Positions 50,999-60,598 of a DNA stretch of 64,000 nt are shown piece after piece. Location: the NCBI RefSeq assembly GCF_041240605.1, contig NZ_CP162487.1:3107001-3171000 (forward strand). The letters run 5' to 3'. The notes beneath the pieces were generated by a model. That model worked only from the letters and a program-made list of their open reading frames with translations, had not been told where the DNA came from and did no database searches. The translations under genes and the position numbers were made by a program. Numbering within the stretch: the first letter of the stretch is position 1; each line of letters starts with the position of its first letter. This stretch comes from Xanthomonas sp. DAR 80977. Lineage in GTDB: Bacteria > Pseudomonadota > Gammaproteobacteria > Xanthomonadales > Xanthomonadaceae.

Positions 50999-52531
50999 AT
51001 GGACGCAGCCGCCCAACTGGCCCTGATGGCCAAAGCCGAACACGTGTTCGGCAGCGACGACAGCGAACTCAGCTTCCCGGTCACGCCGCTGGCGTTCGCG
51101 CCCGCCGCGCTGGACCTGCTCGGCGACGGCGCGATGGATCGCCTGATCGAATTCTCGCTGCTGGCCAACCGCATTCCCGACGGCCCCGCCTGGAACGGCG
51201 ACGCCCAGACCCTGCTGTGGGACGTCTACGCGCAGGTGCTGCGCGAGGCCGAGTTCGCCCAATCCACCCGCACCGCGCAGGAGGAGGCCGACTACCAGGC
51301 CGCCTGTGCGGTGCTGTACCGGCAGGACGAGGAAGGCCGGCGCCTGCCGAGCGATGCCGCGCTCGCCTACCGCAGCTATCGCGACCGCTACCTGCTGCTG
51401 CAACAGGACTACCTGGCGCAGCAGGCCACCGCCGTCGCCGGCAGCGCCGCGCAGATGCAGGCCTGGCACGACCTGCAGCAGCCCGCGCTGCAGCGCGGGC
51501 TCGACGGCGCGCTGGCCGACTGGGTCGCGCTGGGCTACCGCGACGCGGTCGAGCAGGCGCAGGCGCAGGTCGGCGGGCTCGGCGCGAAATCGCCGTGGCA
51601 GACGCTCAGCGAATGGAAGGGACGCTGCAATCCGGACATGGACACCCTGACCCGCGCCAGCGACCAGTTGCAGGTCTATCCGACCAGCTATGCGCCCAGC
51701 AACGCGCTGGACGAGGGTTCCTGGCGGCGCTTCGAGCTCAGCGGCGCGGAGATCGAGGCCGCGCTGGCCGAGGCGCCGGCCGAGCTGCGCGCACGGCTGG
51801 GGGCCGGCGGCGATTCCGGCATCGCCTCGCTGCGCTTCGAGTTCAGCTCGGCCGCGCTGATCCGGCCCTGGTTCAGCGCCGACGCCTTCACCGCGCGTTT
51901 CTGGCGCTTCGCCGATGCCTCGCGGCAGCTCAGCGACGGCCAGTCGCCCGCGCACGGCCCGTGCACCGCGTATCCGGTGGCGGTGGTGTTCGCCCGCGAC
52001 ATCCAGGTGCAGCGCAAGCCGTCCGCAGCGGCGCCGACCGCGGCCGGCCCGGCGCTGGGCTTCGACCCCGGCCTGCTGCGGCAGCTGCGCCTGACCCCGA
52101 CGCTGATCGCGCGGCCGGGACTGCGGCCGCCGCTGCGCGTGCCGGCGGGGCCGATCGGCATCCGCCAGCGGCCCGGCTTGGCCGTGGCCGAGCGCAGCGC
52201 GCCGATCGCCACGGCGCCGATCGCCAGCGCGGCGCTGCGCATGCCGCCGCGCAACATCGCCGCGCCGACGCTGCGCCCGCGCATCGCGATCGGCCGGCCG
52301 ACGCCGACGCCGACCACGATTGCGCCCGTGGCCGCACAGGCGACGCTGCGGCGCCTGCGCCTGGATGCCTATGCGCGCGACCTCAGCGTGGCCGAGGTCG
52401 CCCCCACCCCGGCAGCGCCGGCGACGACGGCTGCGCCCGCGGCACCGCGCGACGACAGCATCTATATCCTGGCCTTCATCTGCCGCCCGCTGCCGCGCTG
52501 CCCGGATCCGGACCCGGCGCTGGCCTGGTAG
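50999..52531 (+). CDS. Unrecognised large protein, gene C of unknown cluster (paralogue of B)
   Basis: The product is 510 aa. TTCAAGGAACC precedes the ATG at 50999. It is a diverged paralogue of gene B: ALADWVALGYRDAVEQ (171-186), SYAPSNALDEGSWRRFEL (230-247), ALIRPWFSADAFTARFWRF (286-304), AYPVAVVFARDIQ (324-336) and the end ILAFICRPLPRCPDPDP match B in the same order. It lacks the Ser/Gly loops of B and has a Pro/Ala-rich low-complexity insert at about 340-485 before the last strand. No signal peptide or membrane helix. The pair suggests subunits of one complex together with the papain-like protein. Confidence 0.75.
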   Translation: MDAAAQLALMAKAEHVFGSDDSELSFPVTPLAFAPAALDLLGDGAMDRLIEFSLLANRIPDGPAWNGDAQTLLWDVYAQVLREAEFAQSTRTAQEEADYQAACAVLYRQDEEGRRLPSDAALAYRSYRDRYLLLQQDYLAQQATAVAGSAAQMQAWHDLQQPALQRGLDGALADWVALGYRDAVEQAQAQVGGLGAKSPWQTLSEWKGRCNPDMDTLTRASDQLQVYPTSYAPSNALDEGSWRRFELSGAEIEAALAEAPAELRARLGAGGDSGIASLRFEFSSAALIRPWFSADAFTARFWRFADASRQLSDGQSPAHGPCTAYPVAVVFARDIQVQRKPSAAAPTAAGPALGFDPGLLRQLRLTPTLIARPGLRPPLRVPAGPIGIRQRPGLAVAERSAPIATAPIASAALRMPPRNIAAPTLRPRIAIGRPTPTPTTIAPVAAQATLRRLRLDAYARDLSVAEVAPTPAAPATTAAPAAPRDDSIYILAFICRPLPRCPDPDPALAW

Positions 52532-52644
52532 GACGCCGCGGCGGCGGAGGCGACGATCCAGGCAATGCGCGCAGGCCATCGGGATCGCGCCCCGCGCCGA
52601 CCATGCCTTTGTGCACATCCGCGCGCGCCGCGGCGCGGCCTAGC

Positions 52645-54195
52645 ATGCCGGCTTCCCTTCTGCCGAGCGCCCTCCCCGTGCCGAACCTGTCCAAGCCGCT
52701 GCTGGCCGCGCTGTTGCTGGCCGTCCTGCCGATCTCCGCCGCACTGGCCGCCGATGCCGACAGCGCCGACAAGGCGGACAAACCCGACAAGGCCGACAGC
52801 GCCGAGCAGGCCAGGCCGGCCGCGCTGCCGGCCGATGCGAAGGTGCGCCAGGTCACCCGCGTCGACGGCAAGTCGCTCAGCTACACCGCCACGGTCGGCA
52901 CCCTGCCGGTCAAGGACGCGCAGGGCAAGACCGTCGCCGACGTGGTGTTCACCGCCTACACCGTGGACGGCAAGGACCGCCCGGTCACCTTCGCCCTCAA
53001 CGGCGGCCCCGGCGCCGCCTCGGTGTACCTCAACCTGGGCGCGATCGGGCCGAAGGTGGTCACCTTCGGCAGCGAGGGCGACAGCGCCTCGGCGCCGGCG
53101 ACGCTGCGCGACAACCCCGGCACCTGGCTGGACTTCACCGACCTGGTGTTCATCGACCCGGTCGGCACCGGCTTCAGCCGTTCGCGGGTCGCCGACGAGC
53201 AGGCCAAGAAGCTGTTCTACAACCCGCAGGCCGACATCGAATACCTGTCGCGCACGATCTACGACTGGCTGCTGAAGAACCAGCGCCTGCAGTCGCGCAA
53301 GTACCTGGTCGGCGAGAGCTACGGCGGCTTCCGCGGCCCGCGCATCACCCATTACCTGCAGACCCAGCTGGGCGTGGCGATGAACGGCGTGGTGCTGGTC
53401 TCGCCGTACCTCAACCCGACCCTGGACGACAACGGCGACGTGTCGCCGCTGGCGTGGATGCTGACCCTGCCCTCGATCGCCGCCGCGCACCTGGAGCGCG
53501 AGCAGCGGCTGACCCCGGAGGCGATGCGCCAGGTGATCGACTACACCCGCGGCGACTACGTCACCGCGCTGCTGCGCGGGCGCTCGGACCCGGCCGGCAG
53601 CGAACGCATGATCCAGCAGGTGGCGGCGATGACCGGGCTGGACCCGGTGTACGTGCGCCGCGCCGGCGGCCGCCTGGAGACCCAGGCCTACCTGCGCGAG
53701 GTGTTCCGCGACAAGGGCCAGTTGGGCAGCCGCTACGACTCCAACGTGACCGCGTTCGACCCGTTCCCGAACGCGCCCGAGCAGCGCGCCAACGACCCGC
53801 TGCTGGACAGCATCATCGCCCCGACCACCACCGCGATGGTGGATTTCGTGACCCGCGTGGTCGGCTGGAAGGTGGATGCGCGCTACCAGGCGCTGAACTA
53901 CGACGTGAACAAGCTGTGGGACTGGAACGACGAACTGCGCAAGGGTTCGGTGACCGACCTGCGCCAGGCGGTGGCGATCGATCCCAAGCTGCGGGTGCTG
54001 ATCGTGCACGGCTGGAACGACCTGTCGTGCCCGTTCATGGGTTCGGTGCTGACCGTGGACCAGATGCCGGTGATGGGCAGCGACCCGACCCGGGTGCAGG
54101 TCAGGAACTATCCGGGCGGGCACATGTTCTACAACCGCGCCGACAGCCAGCACGCGCTGCGCGGGGATGTGATGGCGCTGTATCGGGCCAACTAG
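52645..54195 (+). CDS. Exported S10 family serine carboxypeptidase
   Basis: The product is 516 aa. The signal peptide covers about residues 1-36 (LLAALLLAVLPISAALA), followed by an Asp/Lys-rich spacer (ADSADKADKPDKADS). The S10 motifs are LNGGPGAAS, FIDPVGTGFSRS, the nucleophile in LVGESYGGFRGPR, Asp in LIVHGWNDLSCP and His in YPGGHMFYNRAD. It should cleave C-terminal residues in the periplasm or outside. The start is set by the signal peptide; the frame is open far upstream. The last 24 codons are copied twice more behind the gene. Confidence 0.93.
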   Translation: MPASLLPSALPVPNLSKPLLAALLLAVLPISAALAADADSADKADKPDKADSAEQARPAALPADAKVRQVTRVDGKSLSYTATVGTLPVKDAQGKTVADVVFTAYTVDGKDRPVTFALNGGPGAASVYLNLGAIGPKVVTFGSEGDSASAPATLRDNPGTWLDFTDLVFIDPVGTGFSRSRVADEQAKKLFYNPQADIEYLSRTIYDWLLKNQRLQSRKYLVGESYGGFRGPRITHYLQTQLGVAMNGVVLVSPYLNPTLDDNGDVSPLAWMLTLPSIAAAHLEREQRLTPEAMRQVIDYTRGDYVTALLRGRSDPAGSERMIQQVAAMTGLDPVYVRRAGGRLETQAYLREVFRDKGQLGSRYDSNVTAFDPFPNAPEQRANDPLLDSIIAPTTTAMVDFVTRVVGWKVDARYQALNYDVNKLWDWNDELRKGSVTDLRQAVAIDPKLRVLIVHGWNDLSCPFMGSVLTVDQMPVMGSDPTRVQVRNYPGGHMFYNRADSQHALRGDVMALYRAN

Positions 54196-54651
54196 CCGGG
54201 ATTCGGCATTGGGGATTCGGGATTGGCAACAGCGGGGTGCGGCGCACGCCAGACCCGCTTCTACGAATCCCCAATCCCGAATTCCCAATCCCCGCCCGTC
54301 ATGTTCTACCACCGCGCCGACAGCCTGCGCGCGCTGCTCGGGGATGTGCTGGCGCTGTATCGGGCCAATTAGCCGGGATTCGGCATTGGGGATTCGGGAT
54401 TGGCAACAGCGGGGTTCGGCGCACGCCAGACCCGCTTCTACGAATCCCCAATCCCGAATTCCCAATCCCCGCCCGTCATGTTCTACCACCGCGCCGACAG
54501 CCAGCGCGCGCTGCGCGGGGATGTGATCGCGCTGTATCGGGCCAATTAGCCGGGATTCGGCATTGGGGATTCGGGATTGGCAACAGCGGGCTCGGCGCGC
54601 GCCAGACCCGCTTCTACGAATCCCCAATCCCGACTCCCCAATCCCCGCCCG
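54124..54651 (+). repeat. 177-bp tandem array duplicating the S10 peptidase 3' end
   Basis: ATGTTCTAC starts units at 54124 (inside the gene), 54301 and 54478, an exact period of 177 bp. Each unit holds the last 24 codons with stop, then GGGATTCGGCATTGGGGATT, about 35 bp of spacer with CAGACCCGCTTCTACGAATC, and the complementary CCCCAATCCCGAATTCCCAA, so it ends in a long imperfect hairpin. The extra copies keep the frame and start with ATG (MFYHRADS...ALYRAN, 24 aa) with only a few substitutions. The third unit ends at the pit stop codon. Confidence 0.95.
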
Positions 54652-55773
54652 TCACGTCCACCCGAACAGCGCAAACAATCGGAAAATCAAATACGCCACG
54701 CCGGCCGCGGCCGGGATGGTCAGGATCCAGGCCCAGACGATGCGCTCGATCACGCCGAAGCGCAGCGAGCGCGGGTTCTTGGCGAAGCCCACGCCCATGA
54801 TCGCGGTGGAGATGCTGTGGGTGGTGGACACCGGCATGCCGAAGTGCGCGGCCAGGGTCAGGATCGTCGCCGAGCTGGTTTCCGCGGCGAAACCGTGGAT
54901 CGGGTGCAGCTTGACCATCTTGTGGCCCAGGGTCTTGATGATCTTCCAGCCGCCGGAGGCGGTGCCGGCGGCCATCACCACCGCGCAGGTCAGCACGATC
55001 CAGGTGGCGATGCCCTGGCCCTGGCTGGCCGCCGGGTGCAGGAACGCCAGCCAGGCCGGCAGGTCGTCCAGCGCGCCGGTGCTCTGCGCGCCGATCAGGG
55101 TCATGGCGATGATGCCCATGGTCTTCTGCGCGTCGTTGTGGCCGTGCGCATAGCCCATGTACGCGGCCGAGGCGATCTGCGCCTTGCCGAAGAAGGCGTT
55201 GACCCAGCGCGGCCGCGCCAGCCGCCCGATGCGCCCACCGAGCCCGGCCATGCCGGCGATGATAGCCCACAGCAGCAGCATCACCGCGATGCCGAGCAGG
55301 AAGCCGGCGATCGGCGAGGTGATCATCGGCACGAACACCTTCCACAGCAGGCCCTTGTTCTTGGCCCAGTCGCCGACGTTCTGCGACCAGATCAGCGCGC
55401 CCCAGTTGTTGTGCGCGGCCGCCAGGCCGGCGCCGCACAGGCCGCCGATCAAGGCGTGCGAGGACGAGGACGGCAGGCCCTTCCACCAGGTGATCAGGTT
55501 CCAGACGATGCCGCCGAGCAGCGCGCACAGGATCACCTGCGGGGTGACCGCCACCACGTCGGTGTTGAGCAGGCCCGAGGCGATGGTCATCGCCACCGCG
55601 GTGCCGGTCAGCGCGCCGACCAGGTTCATGCCGGCGGCCAGGATCACCGCCCAGCCGGGGCTGAGCACCTTGGTCGCGACCACGGTGGCGATGGAGTTGG
55701 CGGTGTCGTGGAAGCCGTTGATGAACTCGAACACCAGCGCGGCCAGGATCACGATCAGGACCAGCGTCAGCAT
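54652..55773 (-). CDS. pit: Inorganic phosphate transporter, Pit family
   Basis: The product is 373 aa with about ten hydrophobic segments. The Pit/PHO-4 signature GFHDTANSIATVVATKVLSP is at residues 20-40, and the second half has AHGHNDAQKTMGIIAMTLIG and FGMPVSTTHSISTAIMGVGFAKNP, the inverted-repeat motifs. It imports phosphate as a metal complex with protons. It lies 97 bp after a DUF47 gene on the same strand, the usual pair. Its stop codon abuts the tandem array of the S10 peptidase gene. Confidence 0.95.
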   Translation of the reverse strand: MLTLVLIVILAALVFEFINGFHDTANSIATVVATKVLSPGWAVILAAGMNLVGALTGTAVAMTIASGLLNTDVVAVTPQVILCALLGGIVWNLITWWKGLPSSSSHALIGGLCGAGLAAAHNNWGALIWSQNVGDWAKNKGLLWKVFVPMITSPIAGFLLGIAVMLLLWAIIAGMAGLGGRIGRLARPRWVNAFFGKAQIASAAYMGYAHGHNDAQKTMGIIAMTLIGAQSTGALDDLPAWLAFLHPAASQGQGIATWIVLTCAVVMAAGTASGGWKIIKTLGHKMVKLHPIHGFAAETSSATILTLAAHFGMPVSTTHSISTAIMGVGFAKNPRSLRFGVIERIVWAWILTIPAAAGVAYLIFRLFALFGWT

Positions 55774-55870
55774 CGTGGGTTCCTCGCGCCGGCGGCAGTG
55801 CCGCAGGCGGACGTCGCGGCGGCGGGCATGGCGGCGCGGCCGCGCATGCAGCGGATCCGGACCGTGCCCA

Positions 55871-56506
55871 TTACGAGTTCTTCAGCACGATCTGGTAGAC
55901 CACCACGCCGGCCTCGCGGCAGCGGTCGATGGCCTTCTCCAGGATCTCGAAGAACTCCTTGAGCAGGAACATCTGCAGGTTGTCCAGGCGCCCGGAGTAG
56001 ATGTCGCGGTACAGCTCCAGCATCAGCCGGTCGGCCTCGTTCTCCAGCGAGCGCAGCTTGTCGTTGAGCGCGCTCATCCGGTCCAGGTGCATGTTGTGCA
56101 GGTCGTGGACCATCTCCACCACCACCGCCGCGGCCTGCTCCAGCATCGCCGCGCGCGGGGCGAAATCGATGTGCTCCAGGTGCTGCACCGCCAGCGAATA
56201 GCGGTCGGCGAACTTCTCCACCTGCTTGGGGATCTTGTACAGCGCCGAGCCCAGCGCCTCGATGTCCTCGCGCTCGATCGGGGTCATGAAGCTGTCGACC
56301 AGCGCCTGCCCGATCTTGTCGGCGGCGGCGCGCTCGCGCAGCCGCGCCAGCTTGAAGGCGTCCAGCGCCGGCTGCCGATCCGACTCGCGCATCATCGAAT
56401 GCAGCGCCTTGGTGCTGTCGTAGGCGGCCTGCGCCGCCTCGTCGAGCAGGGTGTAGAACTGCTTGCCGGAACCGAAGATGGTCTGCAACGAGAACATGAA
56501 GCGCAA
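55871..56506 (-). CDS. DUF47/PhoU-like phosphate transport regulator
   Basis: The product is 211 aa and all-helical. GSGKQFYTLLDEAAQAAYDS, ALGSALYKIPKQVEKFADRY and MHLDRMSALNDKLRSLENEADRLM match the TIGR00153 (YkaA) family of PhoU-like proteins. It is paired with pit and probably regulates or gates it. It lies upstream of pit in the same transcription unit. Confidence 0.93.
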   Translation of the reverse strand: MRFMFSLQTIFGSGKQFYTLLDEAAQAAYDSTKALHSMMRESDRQPALDAFKLARLRERAAADKIGQALVDSFMTPIEREDIEALGSALYKIPKQVEKFADRYSLAVQHLEHIDFAPRAAMLEQAAAVVVEMVHDLHNMHLDRMSALNDKLRSLENEADRLMLELYRDIYSGRLDNLQMFLLKEFFEILEKAIDRCREAGVVVYQIVLKNS

Positions 56507-56746
56507 TCCCGCCGTCGCGGGAGGGACGGCACCGGGGCGGAATTATGACCGTTTGCTGACAAAACGGGTTAATCCGGCGACCGGCGGCGGCGCCGGGCGC
56601 GGCGTGGACGCGGCCGCCGCCCGGGTTTGCTACCATGCAGCCGCGCCGTCGCTCGGCGCACCCTATGGACGACCACCCTAGCCCCCCTCCCCCGCGCCGC
56701 CCAGGCGCCCATGTCCCCGCTTCCCTTGCCGCCAGGGAGCGCGCGC

Positions 56747-58090
56747 ATGCTTGAACTGTTGATCGTGGTAGCCCTGGTGCTGCTGAACGGCTTCTTCGCG
56801 ATGTCCGAGATGTCGCTGATGACCTCGCGCAAGAGCCGCCTGAAGCAGATGGCGCAATCCAGCACGCGCGCGGCCAAGGCGCTGGCGCTGGCCGAGAACC
56901 CGGAAAACTTCCTGTCCACGGTGCAGATCGGCATCACCGCGATCGGCATCCTGACCGGCGTGTTCGGCGGCGATGCGATCGGCGAGGCGATCGCGATCAA
57001 GCTGCAGGCGTGGTTCCCGGCGCTGTCGGCCAGCTTTTCCCTGATCGGCCAGCCGCAGCCCTGGTCGGCGCTGATCGGCAAGACCCTGGCGATCGTACTG
57101 ATCACCTTCCTGACGCTGATCTTCGGCGAACTGGTGCCCAAGCGCCTGGCGCTGACCCGCTCGGAGGTCATCGCCGGCTTCGTCGCGATGCCGATGGGCT
57201 GGCTGGCCCGGATCGCCGCCCCGGGCGTGTGGGTGCTGTCGCACTCGACCCGGCTGGTGCTGCGCATCCTCGGCCTGGGCAACGAGCAATCGGCGTCGGT
57301 GACCGAAGAGGAGATCCGCATGCTGGTGGCCGAGAGCCACGAGGCCGGCGTGATCGACAGCCACGAGCGCGACATGATGAACCGGGTCATGCGCCTGGGC
57401 GACCGCACCGCCGACAGCCTGATGACCCCGCGCAACCGCATCGCCTGGCTCGACGCCAATGCCGAGCCGGAACGCAACTTCCAGGCGATGCGCGAGCACG
57501 AGTTCTCGCGCTATCCGGTGTACCGCGGCAGCGACCAGGACATCGCCGGCGTGCTCGAGGTGAAATCGCTGGTCACGCGCATGGACGGCAACGCCACCCA
57601 GCTGTTCCAGAGCCTGCGCGAGACCCTGTTCGTCTCCGAATCCACCCATGCGATGAAGCTGCTGGAGATCTTCCGCGAGGAACAGCAGTCGATGGCGCTG
57701 GTGGTGGACGAATACGGCGAGATCCAGGGCCTGGTCACGATCAGCGACCTGATGGGCGCGGTGGTCGGGCGCCTGCAGTCGGTGGACAACGCCGACGAGG
57801 ACGCGCTGGTGGTGACCCGCGCCGACGGCTCGCTGCTGATCGACGGCTCGCTGGCGATCGAGGACCTGCGCGAGCTGCTCGGCGGCGCCGAACTGCCCAA
57901 CGCCGAGGAAGGCGACTACAACACCCTGGCCGGCCTGTGCATCTACTACTTCGGCCGCATCCCGCACGCCGGCGAGTTCTTCGACTGGGCCGGCTGGCGC
58001 ATCGAGATCGTCGACCTGGACGGCGCGCGCGTGGACAAGCTGCTGCTGAGCAAGCTGCAGGACGAGAACAGCGATGACATCATCGGGTGA
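56747..58090 (+). CDS. CorC/HlyC family membrane protein (DUF21-CBS-CorC)
   Basis: The product is 447 aa. The DUF21 membrane domain spans about 1-200 (FFAMSEMSLMTSRKSRLKQM, FLSTVQIGITAIGILTGVFGG, FGELVPKRLALT). Two CBS domains follow (MTPRNRIAWLDANA, YPVYRGSDQDIAGVLEVK; VDEYGEIQGLVTISDL), then the CorC_HlyC domain (DYNTLAGLCIYYFGRIPHAGEFF). The family is linked to Mg/Co efflux. GGGAG precedes the ATG at 56747. The last codons overlap the exoD start by 17 bp. Confidence 0.94.
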   Translation: MLELLIVVALVLLNGFFAMSEMSLMTSRKSRLKQMAQSSTRAAKALALAENPENFLSTVQIGITAIGILTGVFGGDAIGEAIAIKLQAWFPALSASFSLIGQPQPWSALIGKTLAIVLITFLTLIFGELVPKRLALTRSEVIAGFVAMPMGWLARIAAPGVWVLSHSTRLVLRILGLGNEQSASVTEEEIRMLVAESHEAGVIDSHERDMMNRVMRLGDRTADSLMTPRNRIAWLDANAEPERNFQAMREHEFSRYPVYRGSDQDIAGVLEVKSLVTRMDGNATQLFQSLRETLFVSESTHAMKLLEIFREEQQSMALVVDEYGEIQGLVTISDLMGAVVGRLQSVDNADEDALVVTRADGSLLIDGSLAIEDLRELLGGAELPNAEEGDYNTLAGLCIYYFGRIPHAGEFFDWAGWRIEIVDLDGARVDKLLLSKLQDENSDDIIG

Positions 58091-58724
58091 CGCGCCCGAC
58101 GCGGACCCCGGCCATGGCTACAGCGCCGAAGGCATCCGCACCCTGCTCGACACCTTCCTGCTCGGCGATCCGGACGAACAGCTGCGCCTGCGGCTGATCC
58201 TGGCCGACCTGCAGCACAGCGCGTTCGGCGTGTTCCTGTTCGTGGCGATCCTGCCGGCGTTCCTGCCGGTGCCGGGCCTGGCCGGCGGGATCAGCGGGCC
58301 ATTGGTGACGCTGATCGGCGCGCAGATGCTGATCGGCCTGCGCAAGCCCTGGCTGCCGCGCTTCATCGGCGAACGCGGCCCGCGCCGGCGCACCATGCAG
58401 CGCTTCGTGCGCCGCATCGCGCCGTGGCTGCGGCGGCTGGACAAGCTGCTCAAGCCGCGCCTGCCGGCGCTGGTCGAGACGCTGCCGGCACGCGCGTTCA
58501 GCGGCCTGCTGCTGGTGGTGCTGGGGATCCTGCTGTCGCTGCCGATCCCGTTCACCAACTACGCCTTCGGCGCGATGCTGCTGCTGTTCTCGCTGGCCCT
58601 GCTGGAACGCGACGGCGGCCTGATGCTGGTCTCGTGGCTGGGCGGCATCGCGGTGGCGGTGGGACTGGGCCTGGCCTCGGACCAGGTGGTGGACCTGAGC
58701 CGCGAGTGGATGCACAAGCTGTAG
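58074..58724 (+). CDS. ExoD family protein
   Basis: The product is 216 aa with three to four hydrophobic segments (VFLFVAILPAFLPVPGLAGG, FSGLLLVVLGILLSLPIPFTN, FGAMLLLFSLALLE, MLVSWLGGIAVAVGLGL). The FLPVPGLAG and IPFTNY motifs match the exopolysaccharide synthesis ExoD family, named for a Rhizobium locus; its biochemical role is unclear. It overlaps the CorC-type gene and is likely translated together with it. Confidence 0.88.
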   Translation: MTSSGDAPDADPGHGYSAEGIRTLLDTFLLGDPDEQLRLRLILADLQHSAFGVFLFVAILPAFLPVPGLAGGISGPLVTLIGAQMLIGLRKPWLPRFIGERGPRRRTMQRFVRRIAPWLRRLDKLLKPRLPALVETLPARAFSGLLLVVLGILLSLPIPFTNYAFGAMLLLFSLALLERDGGLMLVSWLGGIAVAVGLGLASDQVVDLSREWMHKL

Positions 58725-59257
58725 CCGCGGGCGCGCCGTAACCCCAGGCGCCCGCGGGGCGCTACGCCAGCGGCCGCAACCGCTGACGCGGGCTGCGGCA
58801 GTCTTCCAGGCTCGGGCAATGCCCGCATGTCGGCGCGGGGTCGATCGCGGACACTACGCTCAGTCGGGAATCGGCGCCTCGGCAAACACATGCCGCTGCG
58901 GCTGCTGCGCCGCGCGGGATTCGTGGGCGTTGCGCTGCAGACGTTGCAGTTGCAGGGCGAGCTGATGCAAGACGGCTTCCAGCCCGCAGCCGCGCGCCGC
59001 CGGCGGCAAATAGTCGGTTTCCATGTAGTGCCCCCTGTCGCGATCCCTGGATGCGTGGCGCCGGACCGGCCCACGCCGTGTCCTGCTGCCACGTGCGTCC
59101 CAGTACCTGGCACGCGCATCCGATCTCATCCCAGGCGCAGGCAAGGCCCGGTGAAATCCGCCGCTGCCACCGTGACTTGTCTACGCGGCGCACCAAGGCC
59201 GCCCGAGCCGCCTGCGTGGCGGACGCGGCGGCGGGATGCGGCCGCGTTCGCCGGCGC
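58725..59257. other. Intergenic region with one possible small gene
   Basis: About 530 bp between the ExoD gene and the luciferase-like gene. Apart from the small frame at 58860 I see no gene or repeat. Confidence 0.4.
58860..59024 (-). CDS. Possible small protein of 54 aa
   Basis: The frame reads METDYLPPAARGCGLEAVLH and then a Gln/Leu-rich helix (LALQLQRLQRNAHE). AGGGGGC lies 5-11 bp before the ATG. The amphipathic helix and the ribosome binding site make it plausible, but I recognise no family. It could also be chance in GC-rich DNA. Confidence 0.35.
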   Translation of the reverse strand: METDYLPPAARGCGLEAVLHQLALQLQRLQRNAHESRAAQQPQRHVFAEAPIPD

Positions 59258-60253
59258 CTACGCGGCCGCGGCCTGGGTCCAGGCCTCGGCGGCGATCGCG
59301 AACGAGCGCAGCCGCGCCGCATGGTCGTGGATGTTGGCGGTCAGCAGCAGCTCGTCGGGGCGGTGGCGGGCGACGAACTCGGCCATGCCGCGCGCGACCT
59401 CGGCCGGATCGCCGAGCACGGTGCAGGCCAGCGCACGCTCCACGCCGGCCTTCTCGTGCGGTTGCCAGAACGCCTCGATGTCGTCGATCGGCGGCGGGAT
59501 CAGGCCAGGACGGCCGCGGCGCAGATTGACGAAGCTCTGCTGCTGGGTGGTGAACAGGCGCCGCGCCGCGGCAGTGGACTCGGCGCCGACCACGTTCAGC
59601 GCCAGCACCGCGTACGGATCGCGCAGCCGCGCCGAGGGACGGAACTCGCGGCGGTAGACCGCCAGCGCCTCGTCCATCGCATCCGGGGCGAAGTGCGAGG
59701 CGAACGCGAACGGCAGCCCCAGCGCCGCCGCCAGGCGCGCGCTGAACAGGCTGGAGCCGAGCAGCCACACCGGCACCTCGATGCCGGCGCCCGGCACCGC
59801 GCGCACCAGCTGGCCGGGTTCGGCCGGCTCGAAATAGCGCAGCAGTTCGGCCACGTCCTGCGGGAACTGGTCGGCACTGTCGAAATAGCGGCGCAAGGCG
59901 CGCGCGGTGGGCTGGTCGGTGCCGGGCGCGCGGCCCAGGCCCAGGTCGATGCGCCCGGGATACAGCGAGGCCAGGGTGCCGAACTGCTCGGCCACCTGCA
60001 GCGGCGCATGGTTGGGCAGCATGATGCCGCCGGCGCCGACCCGGATCCGGCGCGTGCCGCCGGCCACGTGCCCGATCAGCACCGCGGTGGCGGCGCTGGC
60101 GATGCCGGGCATGTTGTGATGCTCGGCCAGCCAGTAGCGGTGGTAGCCCCAGCGCTCGGCGTGCTGCGCCAGGTCCAGCATGTTGGCGAAGGCCTGGGTG
60201 GTGTCGCTGCCTTCGCAGACCGGGGCGAGATCGAGGATGGAGATCGGCATCAT
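59258..60253 (-). CDS. Luciferase-like (LLM class) flavin-dependent monooxygenase
   Basis: The product is 331 aa. It has the bacterial luciferase TIM-barrel pattern: [68 protein letters not shown] and [16 protein letters not shown]. This is the YhbW-like subgroup (TIGR03558), which uses reduced FMN or F420-like cofactors; its substrate is unknown. It stands alone. A second Met codon lies directly after the first. Confidence 0.92.
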   Translation of the reverse strand: MMPISILDLAPVCEGSDTTQAFANMLDLAQHAERWGYHRYWLAEHHNMPGIASAATAVLIGHVAGGTRRIRVGAGGIMLPNHAPLQVAEQFGTLASLYPGRIDLGLGRAPGTDQPTARALRRYFDSADQFPQDVAELLRYFEPAEPGQLVRAVPGAGIEVPVWLLGSSLFSARLAAALGLPFAFASHFAPDAMDEALAVYRREFRPSARLRDPYAVLALNVVGAESTAAARRLFTTQQQSFVNLRRGRPGLIPPPIDDIEAFWQPHEKAGVERALACTVLGDPAEVARGMAEFVARHRPDELLLTANIHDHAARLRSFAIAAEAWTQAAAA

Positions 60254-60598
60254 GGAGAGCGGGTTCCTGCAAAGCGATGGCTTGTAACTGGGGGCGTTCG
60301 GCGCCGATTGCAGCGGCGTGTGCCGGAACGCTGATTTGCGGTGGCGGCATGGCTGCGCCAGGGTTTGCGTGCGGGCGTACCCTCACCCCAACCCCTCTCC
60401 CGGGGGGAGAGGGGCTTGAACGCTTCCCTTCTCGCATCGGGACCATGGCCCCTTTTTCGGGGGAAGGTGCCCCGAAGGCGCGGATGAGGGTACGTGCGCC
60501 CCGCTGTCTTGCGACACCCACGCGCGGGCGCGCGACGGCAACGCCGACTGCACGACCGCTTGGCTACGCTTGCACTCCCGCCCTGCCCGGTGTGCGCC
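60254..60598. other. Intergenic region with palindromic element
   Basis: About 345 bp between the divergent LLM monooxygenase and SDR genes. It contains only the repeat element at 60378. Confidence 0.5.
60378..60493. repeat. GTACCCTCA-bordered palindromic element
   Basis: The ends GTACCCTCA and TGAGGGTAC are inverted, and an inner hairpin CCCCTCTCCC/GGGAGAGGGG lies at 60396-60415. The borders match those of the inverted repeat at 43341, so both belong to one family of about 110-180 bp. Confidence 0.7.
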
